Shown: one piece after another, positions 16,268 through 24,974 of the stretch | Numbering within the stretch: the stretch's first letter is position 1 | Layout of the letters: each line of letters begins with the position of its first letter | Source: an uncultured Lachnospiraceae bacterium | GTDB taxonomy: Bacteria; Bacillota; Clostridia; Lachnospirales; Lachnospiraceae | Length of the DNA: 64,000 nucleotides | NCBI GenBank assembly: GCA_947625205.1 | Contig: CANQNN010000006.1 | Location: 1-64,000 of the forward strand | Direction of reading: 5' to 3' | Program-made: the position numbers and the translations under genes | Notes under the pieces: model-generated | What the model saw: the letters and a program-made list of their open reading frames with translations, nothing else | The model's database searches: none | Told to the model about the DNA's origin: nothing

Positions 16268-16330
16268 TTATATACCCTCTTTCCTTCCCGCTATTCCGGG
16301 CATATGACCGGTCAAATTCCTGCCGCATCC

Positions 16331-17440
16331 TCATGCGCTGATCACGGATACCAGATAAAAAGGCACCGCATCATTCTCATGCGTCTGCGTCAGCCTGATC
16401 TCCACCGTGTGCTGTCCCGGTGCGATATGATGCGCCAGGGTATCGATATAGAGACAGTCACCCCATGTTTCATCGAAATTGGCGTCAAGCGTCACTGCAT
16501 CCGCCTCATTGCCATCTACCACCGCAACGGCAACAGGCGCCGGCTGTTTCACGGATTTACGGTACTGCACCGCGATCTCCGTTCCTTCCACCTTAAACGT
16601 GATACACGCGCCTTTCTCCGAGGCAGTCCAGCCGCAGCGGAACATATCGTTCACATATTTTTCGGGAACAGTATCCGCAGTAAAACCGCTGCATACCGGA
16701 GCGCTGTTGTAATTGCGATGCCTTACCGCATGTTCGTAAGCGTTCGCCGTAATCGCTTCCGGCATCGGATAAGGCTCCTCCTCCTCGAATCTATGCATAT
16801 AAATCTTATCGAGACAGTCTGTGATCACCTCCGCCACCAGCTCGTGTCCCGAAGAGTTGGGATGCAGATCGTCCGGCGTGATCTCACGATTGGGGATCCT
16901 GCCCGCCGCAACTTCCGCATAGACCGTCGGCTTCATGCTGACACTGGGCAGACGGTAATGCGCGCCGATCTCACGGTGCTTCTCTTCCGCGCTTATGCCT
17001 GTGTCATAGCAGATATTATGTACCAGAAGGACCGCCGGTTCATAGAGGTTGCCGTATACCTTCCGCACCAGTCCCTCATAGGTTTCCTTATAAAATTCCG
17101 TATTCTCATCGTTGACGGAGAATTCGATAATGACAAAATCCGGTTTAAACCGCAGTACGTCCTCCTCCACTCTGGATACGCCGAACTGGGAAGTCGTTCC
17201 TCCTACCCCGGCGTTGACGTAAGTAAACGCCGTCTTAGGGAACCGCCTGACAAACCACTGATAAACCAGATAGGCATAGCAGTTCGTATACTGCGTGGAG
17301 ACAGAGCCTTGCGTGATGGAACCGCCTAAGAATGCCAGCGTCAATCGGTCCCCCTGCTCCGCCCTTTTCATCAACTCCTTCAAACGATACTGATTTCCAA
17401 CGTTGACCCAGCCGTCCGCCGGGTGTACCCAATATCCCAT
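16331..17440 (-). CDS. SGNH-family carbohydrate esterase with C-terminal beta domain
   Basis: A 369-residue protein. SGNH blocks are complete: FLGGSITQGS with nucleophile S41, VGGT (79-82), N110 in EFSVND, and D191/H193 in DDLHPN. From about residue 230 the sequence becomes beta-rich and resembles a jelly-roll or carbohydrate-binding module. No signal peptide is present, so it acts in the cytoplasm. Two-domain cytoplasmic SGNH esterases of this layout, such as the CE17 type from Roseburia, remove acetyl groups from imported manno-oligosaccharides; membership in CE17 is my suggestion only. It lies 63 bases upstream of the GH1-ManA gene and is probably in the same operon. Confidence 0.75.
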   Translation of the reverse strand: MGYWVHPADGWVNVGNQYRLKELMKRAEQGDRLTLAFLGGSITQGSVSTQYTNCYAYLVYQWFVRRFPKTAFTYVNAGVGGTTSQFGVSRVEEDVLRFKPDFVIIEFSVNDENTEFYKETYEGLVRKVYGNLYEPAVLLVHNICYDTGISAEEKHREIGAHYRLPSVSMKPTVYAEVAAGRIPNREITPDDLHPNSSGHELVAEVITDCLDKIYMHRFEEEEPYPMPEAITANAYEHAVRHRNYNSAPVCSGFTADTVPEKYVNDMFRCGWTASEKGACITFKVEGTEIAVQYRKSVKQPAPVAVAVVDGNEADAVTLDANFDETWGDCLYIDTLAHHIAPGQHTVEIRLTQTHENDAVPFYLVSVISA

Positions 17441-17540
17441 ACGCTCCTTCTCCTTACCGTATTATCCCGATATGCTCCGTATCTCATGATACATAAGCAC
17501 AACACATGAATATTATACAAAACCGGTCTGATCCGGTCTT

Positions 17541-17582
17541 CTATATCTTTAATCTCCTATATCTTTGATCTCCTATATCTTA
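17541..17582. repeat. 16-bp tandem repeat at the end of the EAL gene
   Basis: About 2.6 copies of a CTCCTATATCTTTRAT unit run from the intergenic space into the last codons of the EAL gene. The TAG stop at 17573-17575 lies inside one unit, so gain or loss of units would slightly alter the 3' end. No function assigned. Confidence 0.6.
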
Positions 17583-19510
17583 GCCGTATTTGCCTGCTGG
17601 ATAAACGCTACAAAATCACTCTGCGGAATGGGTTTGGAGAAGAAATATCCCTGTATGAAATCGCACTCCATCTTAACGAACATATCAAGCATTTCCCGGG
17701 TCTCAACGCCCTCCACCACGATCTCCATATCCATATCCTTGATCATCTTCACGGTATTTTCAAGGAAAGCCCATATCTTAGGATCATTATCTTCATTCAC
17801 AAAGGATTTGTCCAGTTTAATGATCTTAAGCGGCAGACCGATCATACGCTGCATATTGGAATAACCTGTCCCGTAATCGTCCAGCGAAAAGCTGATCCCT
17901 TCCTTCGTCAGTCTGTTCAGATTGTCCGCCATGACGTTCTGCGCATATGCCGCCGCAGTCTCCGTGATCTCCAGATTGATCTGCTCCGGCATGACATGAT
18001 ATTTCTCCATGATCTTCAGGTAAGATTCCGCCAGATCACCGTTCATGATCTGTGCCACGGACAGATTGACCTCTATGTAATCCAGTCCCAACGCCTTAAA
18101 TTCGCTGCTTGCGATAAAACGACATACCGTCTCGAATACATATTCTCCGATCTTATGGATCGTCCCGTTTCTTTCCGCCGCTACGATAAGATCCTCAGGC
18201 GAAATAAAACCGTGCTCGGGATCGTTCAGCCGGATGAGCGCCTCCGCAGATACGAATCTCTTTTCCGCGATCGAATAAATCGGCTGATAGTACACCATAA
18301 AACTGTTATTTTCCAGCGCCCTGTCTATGATCGCATCGATATTACTCTGGATATCCATCTTCCTGTGGTCGAGCACCTCGCTGGCCCGCATGATCTTGCC
18401 GGTATAGGGATATCTCTGATGGAAATCAGCGCCGAAAGACGTTAACATTCTGAATGTCGTGATCTCTTCCGGGCACTGCGCCAATACGATAAAGGGCAGC
18501 AGATTGATGTCCAGACCGTTAAAATCGGTATTGCGCTTCAACTCATCATTTACCGCCGCAGCGATCTCTTCGGCCCGCACCCTGTTCTTCCCGTATAACA
18601 CCATTCTGTACCGGCCGTTGTCCAGATAGTAGATTTCCGCATAGCCATGCAGTCTCCTATTGATATCACGCAGCTTATCCGCAATATCCTTAAGCAGCCC
18701 GGTGGCGGAATCAAACCCCACAAGCTGCTGTATCACATTGTAATTGCCTATATTGATCATAATGACCGTCACATGCTTGTCATTATAATAATCTCTCTTC
18801 AGGTCATTGATATACGCGCTGAACTTCATGAGCTCCGTAAAGGTATCGACATAATCTTCGGGTCTCTGGATGCTGATGCTTATAATCAGCAGACTGACTG
18901 CCCCGGCAAACATCTCTACGAGCATATGCGGCTCAAGCATCTGCACGATCATCGCTGTCACGCCCACGGGGATCACGGCGCTGATCGCCAGTATTTTACC
19001 TGTGCTCAGTAATTTGCGGTACGTATAGATATAAATGATATCACAGATCAGATAGAACAGCGTGGTAACATAGATGAGCCAGAACAGCGGTCCTCTCTCA
19101 TAACCGTTTTCCACCGTAAAGATCTTCCCGTTTGCGGCGTTTGCCACAAACACGATCTCCATGATCACAACAGGAGCAACAAGAACAAACTGAAGTCCGA
19201 TATGTCTGCGCAGCTTATGCCACGTATCGGTCAGACTGACGACAAAGAGAAAATGCAGCGGCGCGCTCAGGTAATGGGCCATCAGATAACCGACATGCGC
19301 TGTGTACAGCAGATCGGTATGAGAACTGTGCGCATTATCCAGTGTTACAGCAACGATATCAAATACCGTTGCCGCAATAGAAATACCCATGATGATAATA
19401 AACAGCCTGTTTGACACGCCCTCCGTCATTTTGCGCATATACCATGAAATGAACAGGATCATGAGCAAAATGAGTGCGGCGATATCAAAGCTTATGCTCT
19501 TACCCGCCAT
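17573..19510 (-). CDS. Membrane-bound EAL-domain c-di-GMP phosphodiesterase
   Basis: A 645-residue protein. Six or seven membrane segments occupy residues 5-215. Residues about 225-375 are a degenerate GGDEF domain: the signature is replaced by DNGRY near 297-301, so it should not make c-di-GMP. Residues about 390-640 are an EAL domain with all key motifs: EALIR (423-427), NLS, EITE, DDYGTGYS, KLDKSF, VEGVET and QGYFFSKP. Expected activity: hydrolysis of c-di-GMP to pGpG at the membrane, with the sensor segment and GGDEF remnant as regulators. Confidence 0.88.
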   Translation of the reverse strand: MAGKSISFDIAALILLMILFISWYMRKMTEGVSNRLFIIIMGISIAATVFDIVAVTLDNAHSSHTDLLYTAHVGYLMAHYLSAPLHFLFVVSLTDTWHKLRRHIGLQFVLVAPVVIMEIVFVANAANGKIFTVENGYERGPLFWLIYVTTLFYLICDIIYIYTYRKLLSTGKILAISAVIPVGVTAMIVQMLEPHMLVEMFAGAVSLLIISISIQRPEDYVDTFTELMKFSAYINDLKRDYYNDKHVTVIMINIGNYNVIQQLVGFDSATGLLKDIADKLRDINRRLHGYAEIYYLDNGRYRMVLYGKNRVRAEEIAAAVNDELKRNTDFNGLDINLLPFIVLAQCPEEITTFRMLTSFGADFHQRYPYTGKIMRASEVLDHRKMDIQSNIDAIIDRALENNSFMVYYQPIYSIAEKRFVSAEALIRLNDPEHGFISPEDLIVAAERNGTIHKIGEYVFETVCRFIASSEFKALGLDYIEVNLSVAQIMNGDLAESYLKIMEKYHVMPEQINLEITETAAAYAQNVMADNLNRLTKEGISFSLDDYGTGYSNMQRMIGLPLKIIKLDKSFVNEDNDPKIWAFLENTVKMIKDMDMEIVVEGVETREMLDMFVKMECDFIQGYFFSKPIPQSDFVAFIQQANTAKI

Positions 19511-19639
19511 AACCTCTTACCTTACCCTCACAATCCGAAAACCTTCAGTTTCTTCGGACTGTCATACATACATTATATACCTTCTCCATCTTAGCACAAA
19601 AAAACTGCAGATGCAATCCACTTCACAACGTCCGGCCGA

Positions 19640-21217
19640 TTATTCTTTCGACTCCGGCAGCCGCAGACGGAACAGCCTCTTGACAAGCTTCTTTGCGTTG
19701 AATGGCAGAACCGGATAGATATAGCTCTTGTCCGACAGCGTCTTATTGCTCACCACAGCCGCCACGAACAGGATGACTGCCGCAATATAGCCGTATAATC
19801 CGAAGATAGCCGTCAGGATCAGATTGATGATGCGCATGAATTTGAGCGCATACCCCAGTTCATAATTCTGCTGGGTGTAGTTGGCCAGCGCGACGAACGC
19901 CATGTACAGCATCACCTCGCTGTTGAACCAGCCGCTGTTGACGGAGAACTCACCCAGCACCAGCGCCGCCATAACGCTAAGCGGCGTACTCAGCATATTC
20001 GGCGTATTGATGGCGGCCAGCTTCAGACCGTCGATCGCCAGCTCCAGTATGAGGAACTGGGCAATAAGCGGTATATTTGTTTCCTCTTTTATCATAACAA
20101 ACCGAAACGATTCCGGTATCCATTCCGGATTCTGCATCAGGAGCAGGAAAGTCGGCGTCATGATATAAGTCAGTATCGAGATGATAAATCTGGTAAGCCG
20201 CAGGTAGGTTCCTGTAATGGGCGGAAAATAATAGTCATCCGCTTCCTCCACAATATCAAATATTGAGGTGGGAACGATCATTGCAGAAGGCGAATTGTCC
20301 ACCAGGATCACGATGTCCCCTTCAAGCACCTGCGCCGACGCCACATCCGGTCTCTCAGTAAACTTAAATTTGGGGAAGGGATTATACCATCTGCGCTGAT
20401 ACAGGCATTCCGCCAGGCTCTCCTGATTCATTGTCAGGGCGTCGACCTGTATATTCTCTATTCTCTTTTTTACCTTATCCAAAAAAGCATGGTCCACCCG
20501 GTTGTCCATATAGCACAGAACGATATCGGTGCGCGAGCTTTTACCCGCATTCATCATCTCCATGCGCAGCTGCGTACTGCGGATACGCCGCCGAATTAAC
20601 GCCGTATTAAATACGATCGTCTCCACGAAACCGTCCTTGGAGCCGCGAAGCGTCTTGTCCTTGTCAGGTTCGTCCACGCTTCTTGCCGGATAGGTTCTGG
20701 AATCGATCAGGATACATCTGTCATACCCATCAATAAAAAGCGCAAAAACGCCCGAAAGAATACTGTAAAGAATATCGTCCCATGCATCCTTTAAGTCCAC
20801 CTCCACATAGGGCGTCGCCTTCTTTGCCATCTCATGAACGTTTTCCGGCATGTCCGCCGGTTTTAAGTCCATAAAGTACTGCAGCATCTTATTCATCAGT
20901 TCATCTTTGCAGAAACCGTCTATGAAATAAATGCACGCCTGCCTTCCGCCGACTTCAATGACGCGATACACAATGTCAAAGCTCACATCCGGAGACATAT
21001 GCTCGTTCATATAGGACATGGTCTGCTGTAATGATGTCGTCATCCTGCCGCTGCGGTTATGATCGCTTCTCTGCTCCTCGCTTCTCTGTTCCTTGCTTCT
21101 CTGTTCCTCGCTGCCCTGCACATCTTTATTCTGCACTGTCAAAAACTCCTTCCAAGACTTTACCGTTGTTGTCATAGTATGTCTTAAAAGGAGTTTATTA
21201 TGCGTTGCAATACTCAT
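19640..21217 (-). CDS. GerA/SpoVAF-family spore germination protein
   Basis: A 525-residue protein of the GerAA/SpoVAF family. The soluble N-terminal half contains the FIDGFCKDELMNKML and LEGDIVILVDNSPSA segments of the family; the second half has about five membrane helices (from residue 330 on) including the conserved PTFLLLMQNPEWIPESFRF-type loop. Known role: part of spore germinant receptors or of the SpoVA-associated membrane complex. There is no GerB or GerC partner next to it, which fits the SpoVAF-like subgroup better. Residues 37-51 are a short EQRS repeat. Neither ATG 21217 nor the next ATG at 21175 has a strong ribosome site, so the start is uncertain. Confidence 0.8.
   Translation of the reverse strand: MSIATHNKLLLRHTMTTTVKSWKEFLTVQNKDVQGSEEQRSKEQRSEEQRSDHNRSGRMTTSLQQTMSYMNEHMSPDVSFDIVYRVIEVGGRQACIYFIDGFCKDELMNKMLQYFMDLKPADMPENVHEMAKKATPYVEVDLKDAWDDILYSILSGVFALFIDGYDRCILIDSRTYPARSVDEPDKDKTLRGSKDGFVETIVFNTALIRRRIRSTQLRMEMMNAGKSSRTDIVLCYMDNRVDHAFLDKVKKRIENIQVDALTMNQESLAECLYQRRWYNPFPKFKFTERPDVASAQVLEGDIVILVDNSPSAMIVPTSIFDIVEEADDYYFPPITGTYLRLTRFIISILTYIMTPTFLLLMQNPEWIPESFRFVMIKEETNIPLIAQFLILELAIDGLKLAAINTPNMLSTPLSVMAALVLGEFSVNSGWFNSEVMLYMAFVALANYTQQNYELGYALKFMRIINLILTAIFGLYGYIAAVILFVAAVVSNKTLSDKSYIYPVLPFNAKKLVKRLFRLRLPESKE
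21065..21109. repeat. 15-bp tandem repeat in the germination gene
   Basis: Three in-frame copies of a GARGARCAGAGAAGC unit encode EEQRS-KEQRS-EEQRS near the N-terminus of the GerA-family protein. The unit length is a multiple of 3, so copy-number change would keep the frame. Confidence 0.7.
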
Positions 21218-21275
21218 TTAGATTTCAGTATATTCTGCGGCAGGCGCAAAACTATGTTATGCGCCGCGCAAGGTT

Positions 21276-21710
21276 CTACGCTTTTCCCGTGCTGCCGTGC
21301 CCTCCGCGGTCGGCATTGTTAAGATGCGCAACCTCGTCAAAAACAATCTTCGGCTGATTCTCTACAATGCGAAACTGACAGATCCGGTCATTGACATGTA
21401 TCTGCGTATCCCGGACGGCATACACCGGCATAAACCACTGGTCGTTGTCGCCGCAGTAGGAACTGTCTATCACGCCGTGGTGATTCGTCTGGATAATCCC
21501 GAAATTTTTGAATGTGGAGCTTCTCGGCACCACATGCGCCTCATAGCCCTTGGGAAGCTCCATAGCCACGCCGAGAGGGATCAGTTTAAAATCTCCCGCT
21601 TTCAGCGTAACATCCTCCGCCGAGCGCAGGTCGATCCAGTCGGATTTGCCGTCTATATAGGTCAGCTTATCTATTTTATCCGTAAAATACTTGATCTTTA
21701 TGGTTTCCAA
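21276..21710 (-). CDS. dut: dUTP diphosphatase (dUTPase)
   Basis: A 144-residue trimeric-type dUTPase. Visible motifs: motif [13 protein letters not shown], motif [17 protein letters not shown] with the catalytic aspartate, motif IV near RICQFRI, and the glycine-rich motif V RGGHGSTG at the end. Hydrolyses dUTP to dUMP and pyrophosphate. The start codon is TTG at 21710 with AGAGG upstream. It follows the ribonucleotide reductase genes on the same strand, a sensible nucleotide-metabolism neighbourhood. Confidence 0.88.
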   Translation of the reverse strand: METIKIKYFTDKIDKLTYIDGKSDWIDLRSAEDVTLKAGDFKLIPLGVAMELPKGYEAHVVPRSSTFKNFGIIQTNHHGVIDSSYCGDNDQWFMPVYAVRDTQIHVNDRICQFRIVENQPKIVFDEVAHLNNADRGGHGSTGKA

Positions 21711-21815
21711 CTATATACCTCTTTCTGCGGGTCCCGCTCCTGCCGGTCCACCCTGTGCTTCCAGGCATATCTGCCCGGTCACTGCCGATGCCGCCCGATC
21801 TGTGTCTGAACTCTG

Positions 21816-22325
21816 CTATGCATAATCGCCGCAGTGCAGTATCGGATTGACGGGATCAGTCTGCTTTAAACTTGCCTGCACATCTATGACCCGCTGGTTG
21901 CTGCTTCCCTTCCAGAGAAGCTTTGTATCCTTCAGATCGTTCTTAAACTCACCGTCCACAAGCACATCCACATACTTCATCACAGGATAATGCAGAATAT
22001 CCTCCCAGCTGTCTCCGGTATACATCCAGATCGTCTTGTCAGGATATTTCTTCTTGATCTCTTCCATCAGGCTCCGCACATCCAGACGGTTAGCCGAATG
22101 GAGCGGGTCGCCGCCGGAGAAGGTGATGCCACTGATATACGGCTTGTCCAGCTGGTCAAAAATCTCTTTCCTGGCATCGTCATCGAAAGGAAGTCCGCCG
22201 TCCGGATCCCACGTAATAGGATTGTGGCACTCTTTACAGCAGTGGGCACAACCAGCCAGCCAGAGGACCACCCGCAGGCCGTCGCCGTTGAGCATGTCGT
22301 CTTTTGTAATATTGTGATATCTCAT
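21816..22325 (-). CDS. nrdG: Anaerobic ribonucleotide reductase activating protein NrdG
   Basis: A 169-residue radical SAM activase. The iron-sulfur motif is CAHCCKEC, a CxxxCxxC pattern in which a preceding cysteine in LAGC completes the family signature; GGDPL is the SAM-binding GGE/D motif. It makes the glycyl radical on NrdD. The frame is open upstream to 22391, but GAGGAA before the ATG at 22325 and family length support this start. It lies downstream of nrdD with a 143-base gap that contains two hairpins. Confidence 0.9.
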   Translation of the reverse strand: MRYHNITKDDMLNGDGLRVVLWLAGCAHCCKECHNPITWDPDGGLPFDDDARKEIFDQLDKPYISGITFSGGDPLHSANRLDVRSLMEEIKKKYPDKTIWMYTGDSWEDILHYPVMKYVDVLVDGEFKNDLKDTKLLWKGSSNQRVIDVQASLKQTDPVNPILHCGDYA

Positions 22326-22347
22326 AGAAAATTCCTCATGTGAAAAC

Positions 22348-22368
22348 CTCTGCATGTCCCATGCAGAG
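22348..22368 (-). promoter_or_regulatory. Hairpin in the nrdG leader
   Basis: CTCTGCATG and CATGCAGAG form a perfect 9-bp stem around TCC, ending 23 bases before the nrdG start. No T-run follows. It could tune NrdG translation or mRNA stability relative to NrdD. Confidence 0.4.
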
Positions 22369-22420
22369 CCCCTCATTCGCTCCGTCTTCAACTCCGCTCA
22401 TGATGGACGCTCGCCATAAA

Positions 22421-22451
22421 CATGCGATCTGCCGCAAGCGGCAATCGTATG
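22421..22451 (-). promoter_or_regulatory. Hairpin between nrdD and nrdG
   Basis: Arms around a GCCGC-AA-GCGGC core extend as GAT/ATC and CAT/ATG with single mismatches. It lies 18 bases after the nrdD stop codon. There is no T-run on the minus strand, so it is more likely an mRNA-end or processing structure than a full terminator. Confidence 0.4.
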
Positions 22452-22468
22452 TTTCCGGCTCGCTGTTT

Positions 22469-24658
22469 TCACATGCTTTTCCTTTCTGCGATCTCCGCCA
22501 TCTTCGCATCACTCAGTCTGGTATCACCGTGTACACGCGAATATGCCAGATAACCGTTCATGCGGTCGATCTTTGTCAGATTGCGGCTGCCGCATACGGG
22601 ACAAACATCCATCTCCAGCTCCTGATGTCCGCAGTCGTCACAATAGGCAAGCGACAGATTGACCCCTTCGTAGAAGCCCATATCCATAGCCCGTCGTATC
22701 AGTGTCTTGATCGCCTCGATATTGTAATCGATCGGATACTTTACATACTGGATCTTACCGCCGTTTGCCAGTTCCCAGAACCGGTACTCCAGATCCTGCT
22801 TCTCGATCGGCGTGATATCCTCCGACACATGACAATGGAAGCTGTTGGATACATACTCTCTGTCGGATACGCCTTCAATAATGCCGTATTTTGCGCGGAA
22901 CTGTTTTACCTGCAGGCCGCACAGATTCTCAGCCGGAGTCCCGTAGATGGCGTAGAGATTGCCGTCCTCCTCCTTAAACTCAGAAATCTTATTATTGATA
23001 TGCTCCAGCACTTCAAGCGCAAAGGCGCCGTCCTCCACAAGAGACTTACCGTTATAAAGCTCCTGAAGCTCATTAAATGCAGTGATACCGAAGCTTGCCG
23101 TTGCAGTCTTTAAGATCGGCTTGATCTTATCATGCAGCTGTAAATGTCCGCCAAGGAAACCTCCTTCACAGTATGCAAGCGGATTGGTCGAAGCGCGCAT
23201 CTCACCCAGGTAAGCATAGGTTCTGATATGAAGCTGCCTGATCAGATTCAGGTAATAATCGAGCACCTCATAAAAATCCCTGCTCTCCTGTCTCGACTTT
23301 GCCAAAATCATAGGAAGATGCAAAGACACTACGCCGATATTAAATCTTCCCACAAACACGGGGACATCGTCTTCGTCAGCCGGATGCATGCCGCCTCTCT
23401 CATACCAAGGTGACAGGAAAGCTCTGCATCCCATCGGGGAAATGACTTTCCCATACTGCTTATACATGCTCGCTATGTATCCCTTACCGGTCAGACTCAG
23501 CCAGTCAGGATACATAGTCTTGGCAGAGCACTTAACGCCCGCCTCGAATACGTCTTCCAGTTCTTTGCCCGGTCCGTGCAGGTTCTCATCATAGAGAAAT
23601 ACGATCTTGGGGAAAAGCACAGGTTTCTTACACTCCTTCTTGCCCTGTCCCTTACGCCGTACATTCAGCATCGTGATCGTCGCCATCTTCGCAAACCTGC
23701 CGGTTCCGATGCCTGCCGTCACCGTAATAAACGGATAGTCGCCGCGGCTGCTCGCCACGGTATTGAATTTGTATTCCCATCCCTGGAAGCCCTGTTCAAA
23801 CTCCCTTTTGACGTCAGCCAGAGCTTCCGCCTCGGCAGTTACCTGGTCAATGCCCAGCTTCTTGTATTTCTCCACATTACGTTTATAAGATTTCTCCGCA
23901 TAAGGCTCCAGAATCTTATCCACTTCCGGTACAGTAAAGCCGCCGTACTGCTGACTGGCTGCGCTCAGTACGATATCTCCTATGACATCGAACGCCACAT
24001 CCAGTGACTTAGGCTCGTTGTACCAGATATTGCCCATCTCAAAGCCGCCGCTCAGCACCTCGGCAACGTTGAAAAGGCAGCAGTTCATCGTGTCGCGTCT
24101 TGCCGACATATCGTGAACATACAGATAACCGTCACGACAAGCCTGAATCTCTTCCGTAGTCATGAAAAACTTCTGATACAGCTCCTTATTGAACTGATTA
24201 AAGATCAGGCTTCTCTTTGTGGAAACAAGGGCGCTGTCCGTATTAGCGTTCTCCTTGTCGCCCACATACATGATCGACTGGCTCTTCTTGTAGACATCAT
24301 CCATCATGCGGACAAAATCTTGCTTATAATTGCGGTAATCCCGGTAACTCTTGGCAACGATAGGTTTAACGTCTTCCAGCGCGCTCTCCACGATATTATG
24401 CATGATCTGGATCGGGATCCGCTCCTCACCCATATCATTGACCTTGTCAATGACCGTCTGGCATATATGACGTTTTTCCTCGTCCGTAAATTTAGTAAGC
24501 GCACGGTACGCGCTTTTGCCTACAGCATCGATTACCTTCTGGACGTTAAAATCCTCAAGACTCCCGTCTTTCTTAATGACTTTTACGGTCTTATCAGGTT
24601 TAAACTGCAGTCCGTAATTTTCATCAACGTCCGTGTCTGAATCAAATTTACTGCTCAT
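22469..24658 (-). CDS. nrdD: Anaerobic ribonucleoside-triphosphate reductase NrdD
   Basis: A 729-residue class III ribonucleotide reductase. An ATP-cone allosteric domain covers about residues 25-115 (VIKKDGSLEDFNVQKV at its start). The C-terminal zinc site has C673, C676, C686 and C689, and the glycyl radical loop RMNGYLAYS places the radical at G702. It reduces NTPs to dNTPs without oxygen. GGAGGGGG precedes the ATG. Two NrdR-like boxes lie about 120-165 bases upstream. Together with nrdG it is the only ribonucleotide reductase in the window and points to an anaerobe. Confidence 0.93.
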   Translation of the reverse strand: MSSKFDSDTDVDENYGLQFKPDKTVKVIKKDGSLEDFNVQKVIDAVGKSAYRALTKFTDEEKRHICQTVIDKVNDMGEERIPIQIMHNIVESALEDVKPIVAKSYRDYRNYKQDFVRMMDDVYKKSQSIMYVGDKENANTDSALVSTKRSLIFNQFNKELYQKFFMTTEEIQACRDGYLYVHDMSARRDTMNCCLFNVAEVLSGGFEMGNIWYNEPKSLDVAFDVIGDIVLSAASQQYGGFTVPEVDKILEPYAEKSYKRNVEKYKKLGIDQVTAEAEALADVKREFEQGFQGWEYKFNTVASSRGDYPFITVTAGIGTGRFAKMATITMLNVRRKGQGKKECKKPVLFPKIVFLYDENLHGPGKELEDVFEAGVKCSAKTMYPDWLSLTGKGYIASMYKQYGKVISPMGCRAFLSPWYERGGMHPADEDDVPVFVGRFNIGVVSLHLPMILAKSRQESRDFYEVLDYYLNLIRQLHIRTYAYLGEMRASTNPLAYCEGGFLGGHLQLHDKIKPILKTATASFGITAFNELQELYNGKSLVEDGAFALEVLEHINNKISEFKEEDGNLYAIYGTPAENLCGLQVKQFRAKYGIIEGVSDREYVSNSFHCHVSEDITPIEKQDLEYRFWELANGGKIQYVKYPIDYNIEAIKTLIRRAMDMGFYEGVNLSLAYCDDCGHQELEMDVCPVCGSRNLTKIDRMNGYLAYSRVHGDTRLSDAKMAEIAERKSM

Positions 24659-24780
24659 CCATTTCCCCCTCCGCGGCTATTGCGCAAGCGGCATCTTACG
24701 TACAGAAAAGCGCTGCCTCTGTCCTCACTGTATGCCTTCCGCCCTCATACGTATAATACAACTTTTACAATATGATATGC

Positions 24781-24825
24781 ACAAAATATGGTATCGGTTG
24801 ACATAAAAGCACTATATTTTGTGGT
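24781..24825 (-). promoter_or_regulatory. Two NrdR-like boxes upstream of nrdD
   Basis: ACAAAATATGGTAT (24781-24794) and CACTATATTTTGTGGT (24810-24825) both resemble the NrdR consensus ACACWATATATWGTGT. Their centres are about 30 bases apart, close to three helical turns, the usual arrangement. NrdR with dATP would repress nrdDG. The remaining gene-free sequence between 24659 and 24880 shows no clear ORF. Confidence 0.6.
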
Positions 24826-24887
24826 TTAGATTTAGTATATGACAATATATATGGGATGTCAATGACTCATCTGTATTAAAATTAAAC

Positions 24888-24919
24888 AAAAAGGGATATG
24901 TCTTTTTGTGACATATCCC
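24888..24919 (-). terminator. Terminator of the aminotransferase operon
   Basis: GGGATATGTC (24893-24902) pairs perfectly with GACATATCCC (24910-24919). On the minus strand TTTTT follows directly. It lies about 55 bases after the aminotransferase stop codon. Confidence 0.8.
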
Positions 24920-24974
24920 AATATTTGATCAGTCTCTTATTCCGCGTATCACAGATCATCCGCCTGCCATCCGT

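Noticed and set aside
15758-17329. Long plus-strand frame of 523 codons
   Set aside because: It is antisense to two genes with complete catalytic motifs, crosses both, and has no recognisable domain or ribosome site.
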